A stretch of 64,000 nucleotides of DNA, from assembly GCA_905250025.1 (NCBI GenBank), contig CAJNOJ010000120.1, positions 211,523 to 275,522 of the forward strand. The letters are read 5' to 3'. The notes below the pieces were generated by a model that was not told the DNA's origin, did no database searches, and was given only the letters and a program-made list of their open reading frames with translations. Below are positions 40,801 through 50,589 of this stretch, in pieces. A program made the translations under genes and the position numbers. The DNA comes from Adineta ricciae. Its lineage: Eukaryota; Rotifera; Eurotatoria; Adinetida; Adinetidae. The first letter of the stretch is position 1; every line of letters starts with the position of its first letter.

Positions 40801-41075
40801 TATCAATCAAAGTGAAATTTCATTCAGGTGATGTTCAGGGTCAAGCAATTGAAAACGTACAAGCATTTTTACTATCAAAATCAGAATTCGGTTTTCAAAT
40901 TTCCGAGAAAACACATTCAACAGCTACATTTCAAGCAAGAAATGGTACACCAGCTGATCTATTCCAACTACTGGAAGAAAATAAAGAACTATTAAAAATT
41001 GAAACTTATACCATAACTCAGACAACGCTTGAACAAATCTTTTTATCATTTGGTAAACAGATAGACGCGGTTTAA
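34881..41075 (+). CDS. ABCA-subfamily full transporter (lipid exporter)
   Basis: A full ABC transporter of roughly 1,600 residues, split by many short introns whose phases I could follow. Order: TM1 (LCELLFPLIIIIILFLL), a modest extracellular domain with cysteines, a TM bundle at 36.0-36.8 kb, NBD1, a second TM half at 38.2-39.8 kb, then NBD2. NBD1 has Walker A GPNGSGKTT, Q-loop YCPQHD, signature LSGGMKRR and Walker B IILLDE, then PSSGLDP across an intron. NBD2 has Walker A GYNGAGKTT (split by an intron), YCPQQD, LSGGTKRR and ILDEPTTGVDP. It ends with the ABCA-type regulatory tail (RLGIMYYGQLACLGTIQHLKS). Domain order and motifs are those of ABCA3-like lipid translocases of plasma or organelle membranes. 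Both ATP sites look intact. The start at 34881 (MAQSDTLRQP) is the first ATG in frame. A signal AATAAA lies 78 nt after the stop. Confidence 0.93.
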
Positions 41076-41152
41076 TGACAAATTCTTTTGATTTCTATTC
41101 CTTATTTTTTATTATTAAACTGTTTATTTTCTTTCTCCGCATTTTTACATGC

Positions 41153-41158
41153 AATAAA
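41153..41158 (+). terminator. Polyadenylation signal of the ABCA gene
   Basis: AATAAA 78 nt after the ABCA stop, in the 109-nt gap to a convergent gene, so the two 3' ends probably nearly meet or overlap. Confidence 0.6.
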
Positions 41159-41184
41159 GTTTTTCAGAAGCCATATATCGCCTC

Positions 41185-43171
41185 TCATGAGCTTATCGTT
41201 GAATATGATGAACGATCTGTTATATGACGCATGACCTGGTTACGTTCCGGTGTGATGATACGTTTGAAGAAGATCTCCGGAAAAGAATTTTCACTATGCA
41301 CTTCGGTTATCTCATCCTCTAATTCAAGATCGACTTTGATTATAGGATCATTCTCTTCGAAATCGATTTCAATTGACGAATCTTCTAGTAGATTATCATA
41401 TTTGACAAGAGCTTGTATCTCCTGAAGAGATGTCGACTCAGCAATGATTCTATGATTCAAATCTGTCGGTGAATCCACCGCGATTGTTTCATATTCTAGA
41501 GCAAGTGGTGATTCATCTAAAAATAATTTCGTTATCACGTTTTTTTCTAAAAAGCAAAAGTTACTTGTTGCTGAGTTGGAATAATTCAGATGATACTGTT
41601 GATGGTGATCATAAGACTTCTGGTCGTCAATGGCGGAAAGAACTTGAATACTTCCATCTGGACAGAGATGTATCAATCGCTTTGGATTAAAAGGCGGATG
41701 GAGAAGTAATTGACCGCATAAATGACTTTCTTTTTCTATAAAAGAGTACAGACAGGTTTTGAAATGTTTGAGTGGGTTTTGAAAAAGACCTTGACTGGTA
41801 TTTGCAGGTTGTTCTTTGAGAATATGCGGAGCTTTCCAAGCAAGTAAATCAACAATTTCAGATATCTGATTGACATTCGATAAATTGAGTTTACTGCAAA
41901 GTCGCTGATATAAATTATTCGTCTCAGTTGACTTCTCGTTTGGCAGTTCATCAGAAATAACGACGGATTTAGAGCGAAGCTTTACCGTTTGTTTAGTATC
42001 ATCTTTGTAATCACTTTTAGACGAGTTTTGTAAACTCTAAAGTAAGTATTGATTAAAAAAAAGGAGAATAGACACGTATGATGTTACTTTTCGATACTTT
42101 TCTTGTGCATTGTGTATGGAATCATTGACAAATACTTCCGCATCCAATCTCAATTGGCTATCGTCATTAATTATATCTTGGGATTGCTGAGAAAGTGGTG
42201 TATCATGATCAGGAAACGAGAAAATCGATTGATTTTGCTCGTACGTTTCATTCTCTTCTCGTGATTGTGTCTGCGGAGATCGAAGACTAGGTGACACAGA
42301 CAAACCTGAGTAAGGAGTCGATTGTGTGTCACTCGCATCGCTGAGTTTCGGTGTTTTTTCTCTCGATACTTTCTCTTGTAGCGGAAATGCTACATTTGGG
42401 AGATGAATCGAGCGGCAATGTCCACAACACATTCCTCGATTCGTAAACATTAACGGTTGACATGATCGATGGCATAGTTCATCGGCTAGTTGTTCACGTG
42501 AACCAATTTTCTCTAATTGTGATAAATCAATTGGATGGTACGGGTGACTATCATTCGATATTAGAGTTTGACAATGGGAAGAAGGAAGAGGTGCAACAGT
42601 AATATGTGAATTGATTGTTCCGAAAGTCTTCGATGGTTTTTTCTCTTTCTGTGTAAATTTTGGATTCGATGGTGTTCGATTTAAATTTACATTTGATATT
42701 GGACGAATTGTTACACGAGTTTGATTGCAAAGTAGATTCGATTTCTTACTATAACTTATCGGAAAATCAACGCTTTTCATTCACATGCTCCAATCTACCG
42801 TGAATACTGAGAATGGCTGCGAGGCAATCGATGATAAGGAGCATTTTCTCCTGCTGAATTGTTCATTGGGATAACATTTATCGGGATTGTTCCCATTTTA
42901 TCTATTGAATCGTAGCAGATTTCTCCCTTCGCTAGAAGGAACACTTGCCAAAAAGATCGAAGTAAAACTTCATAGATCGATTGTAAACACCATATGGAAT
43001 TATTATAAATAGTGATAAAAGCTTCTGTTAAACAATCAGGACTACCGTCTAAACTATAACAAAAGAGGAAGTTGCTCTTTTTTTCGATGAAAGTATTGTA
43101 TTTTCTCACTAGTTTGATTCGGTTCTTCGAATTAGAAGATGATTTTTCCGTTGTTTCGTCTCTAATTCCAT
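41185..43171 (-). CDS. Unknown protein, four exons, 611 residues
   Basis: I assembled exons 43110-43171 (start MELETKQRK), 42799-43053, 42088-42754 and 41185-42036. Introns are 56, 44 and 51 nt with phases 2, 2 and 0, and together they give one open frame of 611 residues. I do not recognise the family. The N-terminal exon pair has a conserved-looking helical stretch, IWCLQSIYEVLLRSFWQVFLL. The middle is Ser/Thr/Pro-rich and disordered, with a cysteine cluster (CHRSC...CCGHC) that could bind zinc. The last exon has a compact piece ending LIHLCPDGSIQVL, then acidic sequence. There is no signal peptide. A PDGSIQVL-type segment recalls FAM194-like domains, but that is only a suggestion. It diverges from the next gene across 264 nt. 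Confidence 0.75.
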
Positions 43172-43435
43172 GAAAATATGATCATTCAAAAAAAAGCAGA
43201 AAAAAAACATAGAGAAACAGGTGCGATTCACTGGTTAATGGGAGATGATATTCATATTTGACAGAAAATATAAACACACGCGCTTTTCTCAATTCAACAG
43301 TTTATCTTTATGAAGATGGCGCCTGTTGTTGACTTTTCTCAAAAATCCTCTCTTTGTTATCACATAACAAAGATATGTACACCGAACCACGTATTATACT
43401 TTTGTTATTTCATTGTAGATTGTCAAGCATAAACA
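43172..43435. promoter_or_regulatory. Short divergent promoter between two unknown genes
   Basis: Only 264 nt lie between the start codons at 43171 (minus) and 43436 (plus), which implies a shared bidirectional promoter. A pyrimidine-rich TTTCATTGTAG acceptor-like site sits 17 nt before the plus-strand ATG. No classical TATA motif was noted. Confidence 0.5.
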
Positions 43436-44599
43436 ATGTTACATAATAATCACGGAAGATCTCGTTCAAATTTCCATCAAGTCAAAAGATTGAACCACTT
43501 CAATCGAAATGACAATCATCAAATTGTAAAAACGATAGTTACACCGATTTCTACGAAAAACATAATCGTTGTTTTCATTTAGAAAAACTTACCGGCGAAT
43601 CTTCTCAAAGATCATCTATTTGAAAGAACGATGAATTATGTAAAATATTTTGATTATCCATTAGCACAATTACTCACAGACCATTCAACTGATCCATTAC
43701 AAAATACCAGCCGACAATATATCGATACAGATACAACGATTTCAAGTGAAGGTCGTTTTGTAAATCATGAAATGGATATCCGTCGAAATGGCGAAACAAC
43801 AATTCTTCGGCCTAAACAAGACCCAGTCCTTGCTAATGGATTTACGCCAGTGATTCGACCTTCTTCGAAATTGCCATCATATCAGTCGATAATGTCTCAT
43901 TCTCAAGTATCATCAGCATCATCTTTATCAATTATGAATAAAATGTCAGAGAGGAAACAACCTGAACAAACACCGATAATCAAAACCAAACGAAAGAATC
44001 GACATCGACCAAAACGATGCAATGAGAAAGTCTTTGAACCACATAATTACAACGTAAAGTTTGTTCTAACTAATAAAACAGCAAACAATGCTTTCTTTGG
44101 TACAGGTTTTTAATGACCAATGTCAACAAACGCCGCAGAATTCAAATGTTGTCAATTTCTTCAAACAAACCCTATATGATCTTATTGAAGAAGTATGTGT
44201 ATATACTATATTCGTGTGAGAAAAAACTTGAAATATTTTCCAGCCGGATTACTTTCCTCCACCACCGCCACTGATGTCGATCCGGCCTGAATTTCATAGT
44301 CCACCGCCTAACCCTTTCGTAAGTTTTGCATTAATTGATGAAGTATACGACCTTTCTCCTAATCTTTTCAGTATCAACCGCATTTTGCCGATCAACATTT
44401 CAATCCAAACTATTATAAATTTCATTCTCCTCCTCCTTCATCGCATTCCTCAGTCAATAATCGATACGACGAATCTTCGTATGATCTTCCATTCGATCAT
44501 TATCATCAACCACATTCGAACCATATTTTACCATTCGATTCTTTTTGTGCGAACTCATATCAATCTCCTCCGCACACTTATACCCATTTGTTCAACTGA
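43436..44599 (+). CDS. Unknown Pro/His/Tyr-rich protein, five exons, 316 residues
   Basis: Exons 43436-43525, 43583-44053, 44106-44192, 44244-44318 and 44372-44599 join in phase 0 throughout. Introns of 57, 52, 51 and 53 nt all have GT..AG ends. The protein is basic in its middle (KTKRKNRHRPKR, a plausible nuclear localisation signal). It then becomes rich in Pro, Tyr and His (FPPPPPLM, FHSPPPNPF, FHSPPPSS), typical of a disordered adaptor or nuclear protein. I recognise no domain. Without splicing the second exon, the frame appears to stop early (ending FFGTGF), so the intron 44054-44105 is essential to the model. It shares a divergent promoter with the preceding unknown gene. Confidence 0.72.
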
Positions 44600-45407
44600 A
44601 CAACCTGCCACATCCATACGGAATTCTTTTATTTAAGTTACTTGTCCATATTTACATTGTTGCTGATGTTGCTTTTCTATTCATTTGGTAGTATTATGTA
44701 TAGCAATCTTTTTCTTCTGTGATAAAAACCTTCGTGATTGGTTAGATCTCGAGAAAAAACAATAATGCAAAGCTGTTGTTTTTTGTTGTTATTTGCCATT
44801 ATCCATCTTATTCATGTAAATAGACAAGCATAAGTTAGACAGATCTCTCCCCCGTGATTGCTTGTTCTGTCGGATGAGAAGAAATGTCGGCAAGCATTCG
44901 GTTAGGTTCTTATCGATGGTTTACTAGTATATCTACATCGATAATTATCGAAAAGAAAGGTCATATTCTATGATTGTTCGAGAGAAGACAGAAGGGAGCT
45001 TGTTTATCACGTTTTGCGTGCAATTCAATTGAAAGATGTGCTTGCAAATAGTGTAATTGATGTTGAAATCAATAGCAAACAGATTGATTAGTTGTTATCC
45101 GAAATGATTTGTTAGATTGTTGTTGTTTTTTCGGCTAAATCGTATTAAAAGATTGCATCTCGCATAGAATATTAAATTGAATAAAACGAAGAAAAGGTAA
45201 AAGAAGAAAAAAAAACACAACCAGGTTTTTCAAAGAATATTCTTAAACAAAGAGAGAAGAAGGCTTTGCTAAAGGTGATCAGAGTTCGAAACGAGTAAAG
45301 AATTTCCGAAGAGAAAAAAAAGATATGAGATCAAGTTTGTTCTGTTTCTGAATATGTTTATACATGAGAAATAATGGACTTGGATATTAAGTAATAAGCA
45401 AATCCAT
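44600..45407. other. Spacer between unknown gene and LIM gene
   Basis: About 800 nt of AT-rich sequence holding 3' regions of two convergent genes. No coding exon or RNA gene was recognised. Confidence 0.55.
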
Positions 45408-45978
45408 TTATTCGTCATGATGAGCAGCACCAGGTGGTGGGGCATAGTTCGGCTTATTGCTACAATTGAAAGCAACACAAATCAGTAATGCATTCCGAAA
45501 GAAAACAACAGGAGGCTCTTACCTCATCTCAGATCCACTCTTGTTTCCTAAATGTTCGCCAGTATCCATACCTAATGTACCAGCACCTTGTCCGAAACCA
45601 TAGCCTTTTGGTCTGGAAACGAATGTCAATCTGTGCTTTTGATTATGCATATGGTCGATAACTTACCCGAATTTACGACCGTAACATTGTTTGCAGAAAA
45701 TGTTTCCTTCATGCACAGCCATCGTCATAGCTTCTAACATTTTCTTGCAGAGACCTAATTTATTTAGAAGAGATGAAATGAATTATTGGATTCTTTCCGG
45801 TCATGTGTGACGTACCGCATTTGAAGCACATTTTGTGCCATTTCTTTCCGGCTGCTGCGACTTCTTCAGCAGCATAGACGTTTTGATTGCATTTTGGGCC
45901 TAGGCAAAAGCAGAAAATAACAAGACAAGTTTTATCTCTGGTCTTACATTTGAACACTTCGGCTGGTGTAAATGGCAT
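45408..45978 (-). CDS. Single-LIM-domain muscle LIM protein (copy A)
   Basis: Five short exons encode about 114 residues: MPFTPAEVFKC, then [62 protein letters not shown], and NKPNYAPPPG. The zinc ligands follow the LIM pattern CX2C-X17-HX2C-CX2C-X17-CX2C, and the Gly-rich [13 protein letters not shown] stretch right after it is the CRP/MLP signature. Such one-LIM proteins (Drosophila Mlp60A, CRIP/CSRP relatives) scaffold actin/alpha-actinin structures at muscle Z-lines and can enter the nucleus. It is the downstream member of a tandem pair on the minus strand. The last exon ends in HHDE before TAA at 45408-45410. Confidence 0.92.
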
Positions 45979-46177
45979 GATTGTATGAGAAAAGACGAAT
46001 TAGAACTGGACACAAAAGGATAAAATCTAAAATAATATCGAATGATTAGAATTTGTTTCACACCCATCTTGTGTATCATAGCGAAGCGGACGAATAAAAA
46101 TATATTAACGTAGAAGAAGGAAAAAACTTTGAGCAGAAGAAAAGTTCATGAAATTTAGATTTGATTACTCCGCACTA

Positions 46178-46737
46178 TCATTGTTGATCAAGACCAGGCG
46201 GTGGAGCATAATGTGGTTTATTTCTAAATCAATGAAGTCATATGTAGTAACAAGAACAACTGTCAATCAAGATAGGATAGACTTACGTCATTTCGGAACC
46301 CGCTGTATTTCCAAGATGTTCTCCTGTGTCCATACCGAGTGTACCTGCACCTCCACCAAAGCCTACGCCTTTTGGGCCCTATAATTTATTAGATTAGTGC
46401 GTGTCAAAATGAAAGCAAACGCAATAACTTACGAATTTACGCGCATAACATTGTTTACAGAACAGATCGCCTTCATGTTCAGCGAGTGTTGTTGATTCTA
46501 ACATCTTTCTGCACAAGCCTGAAAATAACAAATGGAAATGTATTTCGCTTGATACACAATCAGACATAGGAGGAGGGTGAGAAAGAGAGAGAGAGCAAGA
46601 GCAGAGTATAGGAATCATACTTTACCACATTTAAAACATGTTTTGTGCCATTTTTTACCCGCTGCTTGTACTTCTTCAGCGTGGTAAACAGCCTGATTAC
46701 ATTTCGGGCAACGAACGATTGTTACTGTGAACGGCAT
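46178..46737 (-). CDS. Single-LIM-domain muscle LIM protein (copy B)
   Basis: A paralogue of the neighbouring gene with the same exon plan: [63 protein letters not shown], a Gly-rich PKG..[18 protein letters not shown] exon, and a final NKPHYAPPPGLDQQ. All LIM zinc ligands are kept. The two proteins differ most at the N-terminus (no intron after residue 10 here) and at the tail. The ATG directly follows an acceptor-like ATTTCCAG, so either an untranslated 5' exon lies upstream or a leader is trans-spliced. Role as for the other copy: actin cytoskeleton and muscle. A local tandem duplication is clear from order, strand and structure. Confidence 0.92.
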
Positions 46738-48202
46738 CTGGAAATATGAATGAAATCAAGTAGGTACATGCACTTGAGACAAACAAAAACAGCAAATCAT
46801 ATGAGAGGGACAGTGCTAAAGTTATCAAGGATAAATTCCTTAGTTAAATCTATAGATGTACCGGAAGCGTAAGAAATTTTCTTGCCAAAAGCATAAATAT
46901 TTTGTTTGTGTATTTGTCATTTGACTACTTGCAAAGAGTTGAAAGCGATATATTTTCATTCGATAGATCTATTGAGGAAAAATATTGATATTTATGTATA
47001 CGTATTCTTTACTCACAATAATTTTGACTTGATCAACTGTAAGCTCTCGTTGTATTTACTTGCATTAAAAAAAACAAGCTAGTCGACTAGCTCTCTAATG
47101 AAACTTCTCCTTCTCTGCGAAGAAAAAAAGGATATAAAAACAATACAGTTGTTTTCTTGATCTCTGTTTTTCTTGCTCGCTATCTATACGTATCAGCCGA
47201 TGTGCAGCTATTCCGTATCTACAAAAAAAAACAATCGATAGCGTCTAGAACATCCTATTTTTCTCTGGGAATGATTGTTGCCAGCATCATCACTGAGAGG
47301 ACGGCAACGACGAAAAAAATATTGAGTAAATATCTACAGTAGTGAATACGGAAGATGTGTATCTCTACTTGAAGAAGGAGAAAAAGAACGATATCATCAC
47401 TGTTACCGTGCACAGTATCTCTCATCATTACTTGGATAGCAGGAGAGAAAAATAGCATAAAGAAAACGCACTCTTGAGACGAATCGGTCTTTTCTATATG
47501 TACGATGAGTATTTATACATATGCGTGGGCATTGACAGTCTGTGGGCAGAAAAGCGATGACGAGATGAAACTCTAACCTAAATGTTCCTCCCAAATTTGG
47601 CCCTACTAAGTCGATTGCAGAAACGACCATTTACAACCAATATTATTTCCTTTCTGTTCTTGTCTAACCACTGGTAAGATGTGCCTCATCTACCATAGTT
47701 AATCTGGTATATTTCCTTTCTTTTCTCCTTTCTCGCCAATGATATTCTGATGATCAATCACGTCGTCTTACGAAAGGAAAAGATCTATATCAAGCCAACG
47801 CTACTGGCAATTAGGAATGTTTTTTTTCTTTTTCTTTCTGTAAGATATCAATAAAAGGAAGACAACAAAGATTCCCTAAAAAAGCTACTCATGTATTGTT
47901 ACTATTTAAGTCATGTCCCAGTTGTTGCTCATCTAATTACTGCCTGATCTATTCTATTCTTAAATATTTTCTTTGACCAAGGTCATACTGAAGATTTCTC
48001 TAAATGCGTAGGTGTTGATTGAAGACAACCCATAAAAATGTATCCAACACGAACGACCCTTCAACTAACTGGATATCATTAGCAGAAAAAAAATAGATCA
48101 GTACATAACATATATACACAAAATCAATCATACAAAACATTTGTGGGCTTTCTACTCATTGTATTCAGTATAGAATAAACATGTATTCAGGCTACAGAAA
48201 AA
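46738..48202. other. Spacer upstream of the LIM pair
   Basis: About 1.5 kb of AT-rich DNA presumed to hold the promoter of LIM copy B. Short open frames on both strands lack family resemblance. No RNA gene was recognised. Confidence 0.5.
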
Positions 48203-49135
48203 TCAGTTGATATTTATTTGTTATCGCAGAAAATCTACATCGAATAAAATCCACGTCGAACTAATTAATCAATCAAGCAAACGAAAAGTTCAATCATCCG
48301 ATGAAATTCGTCCACAATCTCGACGATGAATCACTATAAAAATGATTAAAAGATCTAAACAGGGAAAAAAACAGCAGAATATCTTATCTGTTTCTTATAG
48401 GCAGAGAAATTTTCTCGTTTTATTGTTCTTGGATATGGACAGGTCAACTACGACCGAGAGAAAAACCTCCAGTCTGACATACATGTCAACAAGACATCAA
48501 CACATATTGCAATGTACTCGTTAAGAAACAAAATCGTATTTGCTTGTATACAGGTTTTGTTGATATCGATGGATAGTCGCAGTTGAACTTCACCATCAAT
48601 CGGCATCCTATTGATGAATGGTTATCTTAACAAAATAATCGTGTTTTTATCAGTTATTTATGCTCATATGAAATACATTTGTACTATTTTCGTTTGGGTA
48701 AATGAATCTTGCGAATCTCTTTTCTGTAATCCTGATTGCAGTGAACTACGCTGTTGCTTAGTTATTCTTCAACGCTAAACGAAGTTTTTCAATTTAACAC
48801 AAAAACATTCATGAATACGTTACTGCGATCCAATGAATCGAGTGATTTTTGCGATGGAGAATTGTTTACTCATTTCAATTCATCATTTACAACATATAGA
48901 AAAATTTTAGCATGCATATTTCGTTTCCGTAAAATTTCAACATTCCACAGATACCAAAGACGAGAGCGATAAGATCTTTCATATCTTATCTTTACGTATA
49001 TCCAAACGCATTCAACTCAGGTACCACAAAACACACTTCTGATAACAATCGAAAGGGATTCCACACATCTTCTGCTCTTCCTTCCAGTCGGAAGCCCCAT
49101 TAATAGTATCTAAAGCACAACCGAAAGAATTCTGT
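48203..49135 (-). pseudogene. Decayed partial duplicate of the coiled-coil gene
   Basis: This stretch aligns by eye with 50590-53105 in the same order and orientation, with substitutions and large internal gaps. Matches include CAGTTGAACTTCA, AAAATAATCG, CAGTTATTT, GCTAAACGAAGTTTTTC, AATGAATCGAG, AACATTCCACAGATACCAAAGACGA, TAAGATCTTTCATATCTTATCTTTA and TCTAAAGCACAACCGAAAGA. The copy lacks the parent start codon and most 5' exons, and its frames are broken. It keeps intron pieces (AAAACATTCATGA) and both flanks, so it arose by DNA duplication rather than from mRNA. The coding capacity is gone. Confidence 0.85.
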
Positions 49136-49530
49136 TGATATCGTATTAGCAACCCAGATCGACAAATCTGGTAACGGAACTGATAGGATCCTGTCGGATA
49201 CAACATTCTTACGAAATCCGATAAAATTCAATATCGGATCCGGTATGGGATTGGTCGACCTGGGAGTTTATTACGGTTAACCATAAGCATCAGCAATGAA
49301 AGAACTGTCACTGATCGATCACCACAAGTAGTTCGAACTGCACTCAAATAATTAGTTAAAGAACATTACTCGAGTTTAGACGAAAAATCAAGATCACAAC
49401 AAACACAATTGATAGAAACTGTTGTTTTAGTTGTCTTTCAACAGCTCCATCGATTAATTATCTTTAGATTTGAAAAAGATTCTTCCAACTAATTTGAACG
49501 TTTTGATTTATTACTAAAAGATAATTGGCG
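49136..49530. other. Unassigned sequence beside the relics
   Basis: About 400 nt between the duplicate's edge and the F-box/LRR-like relic. AT-rich. I see no frame or repeat that I can name. Confidence 0.45.
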
Positions 49531-50424
49531 CTATTCATTTCGTATGCTTTCTCTTGTAAAATTGTCTGTCATTCGTTCCAAAGATTCATAATCAATATAA
49601 AGAATGTTATTTTTTGCAAAGCACGCCTTCGCATCAGACAGAAATTCTTCTATATAATCGTCATGAACAATCCAAAAGTCAACTTCACAAAGAAGAGAAT
49701 ATGAGATAACAAATAAATTTTCACTTGATTCTTGACGGTTTTGTGCTTTTTTATTTTTCACGATTAAGATTAGCACGATAGAAATGATTTCTAAATTCGA
49801 AGGAAATATTCATGTTCAAAAGGTCATTTTCATCGCATAATGATACTCTATAAACATATTGATACAATCCATCCGGAGAATTGTTGGCGATATAATTGTA
49901 ATATGTATTTTGAACTGAGTATGAAGAAATATGACATTGACCTTCATTCATTTCGAAAAAAAAAATGATCAATATAACAAACAACAGTCTTAGCTGCAAA
50001 ACCATTTGATTTCGTCGTACGATTGAGAATATTTTTCGATAGATAATCTTCATCAATAAATCTTGTTTCGCTTGCGCTTGGAACATACAAACCGAGCCAT
50101 TTCAGGTTTGGCGTTCGAGCGAGAAGTGGACGAATTGTTTGCTCATAAACATGTGACAAGAACTTGAATGAAAACGAACTCGATTCTTAACTTCGTGCAC
50201 ATCAAAAGGATTAGTCATATCAATAATGAGCGTATGGAGCTGATTGTAATGATCATCGATTGTAGTTGGACTTGTAAATACAAAAGTGTTGATGAACGAA
50301 AACTAGAAACTAGAAAATCATATAAAACACAATTTTTATGCGATGTATCATCTAATATCATATATTCTAGTTTCGCAAAGATAAGAAAAATACGTTGGAA
50401 GATGACTGCTACTGATAAGAGCAT
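49531..50424 (-). pseudogene. Probable relic of an F-box/leucine-rich-repeat-like gene
   Basis: Minus-strand reading gives pieces in three frames that together look like one protein: FQRIFLIFAKLEYMILDD, then IRPLLARTPNLKWLGLYV, then an NGLYQYVYRV-like stretch (actual SPDGLYQYVYRVSLCDEN), then CEVDFWIVHDDYIEEFLSDA. The style (hydrophobic repeats such as TPNLKWLGLYV) resembles the large F-box/LRR families of bdelloid rotifers, but I cannot prove homology. Frames change at an A run at 49956-49965 and again in an A/T run near 49745-49760, which suggests frameshifts. It could also be a poorly seen spliced gene. It lies between the coiled-coil gene and its decayed copy. Confidence 0.4.
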
Positions 50425-50589
50425 GTCAGCAACCTTTTTCTCACAATAGTTACTATAATCTGGTCTGCTGACTTCAGTATTTCCTCGAATTTAAGATAAT
50501 CAGAAGAGTGAGAAGTTAGTTTCTTGTATGTCACATGTGAGGGATGACCGTGTGCGACAGAATTGTGACAGTAACTGACTACAGTGAAA

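Noticed and set aside
44054-44105. Stop codon just after FFGTGF that would truncate the 43.4 kb gene
   Set aside because: A GTAAAG..TACAG intron in phase 0 removes it and restores a long open frame into clear downstream coding exons.
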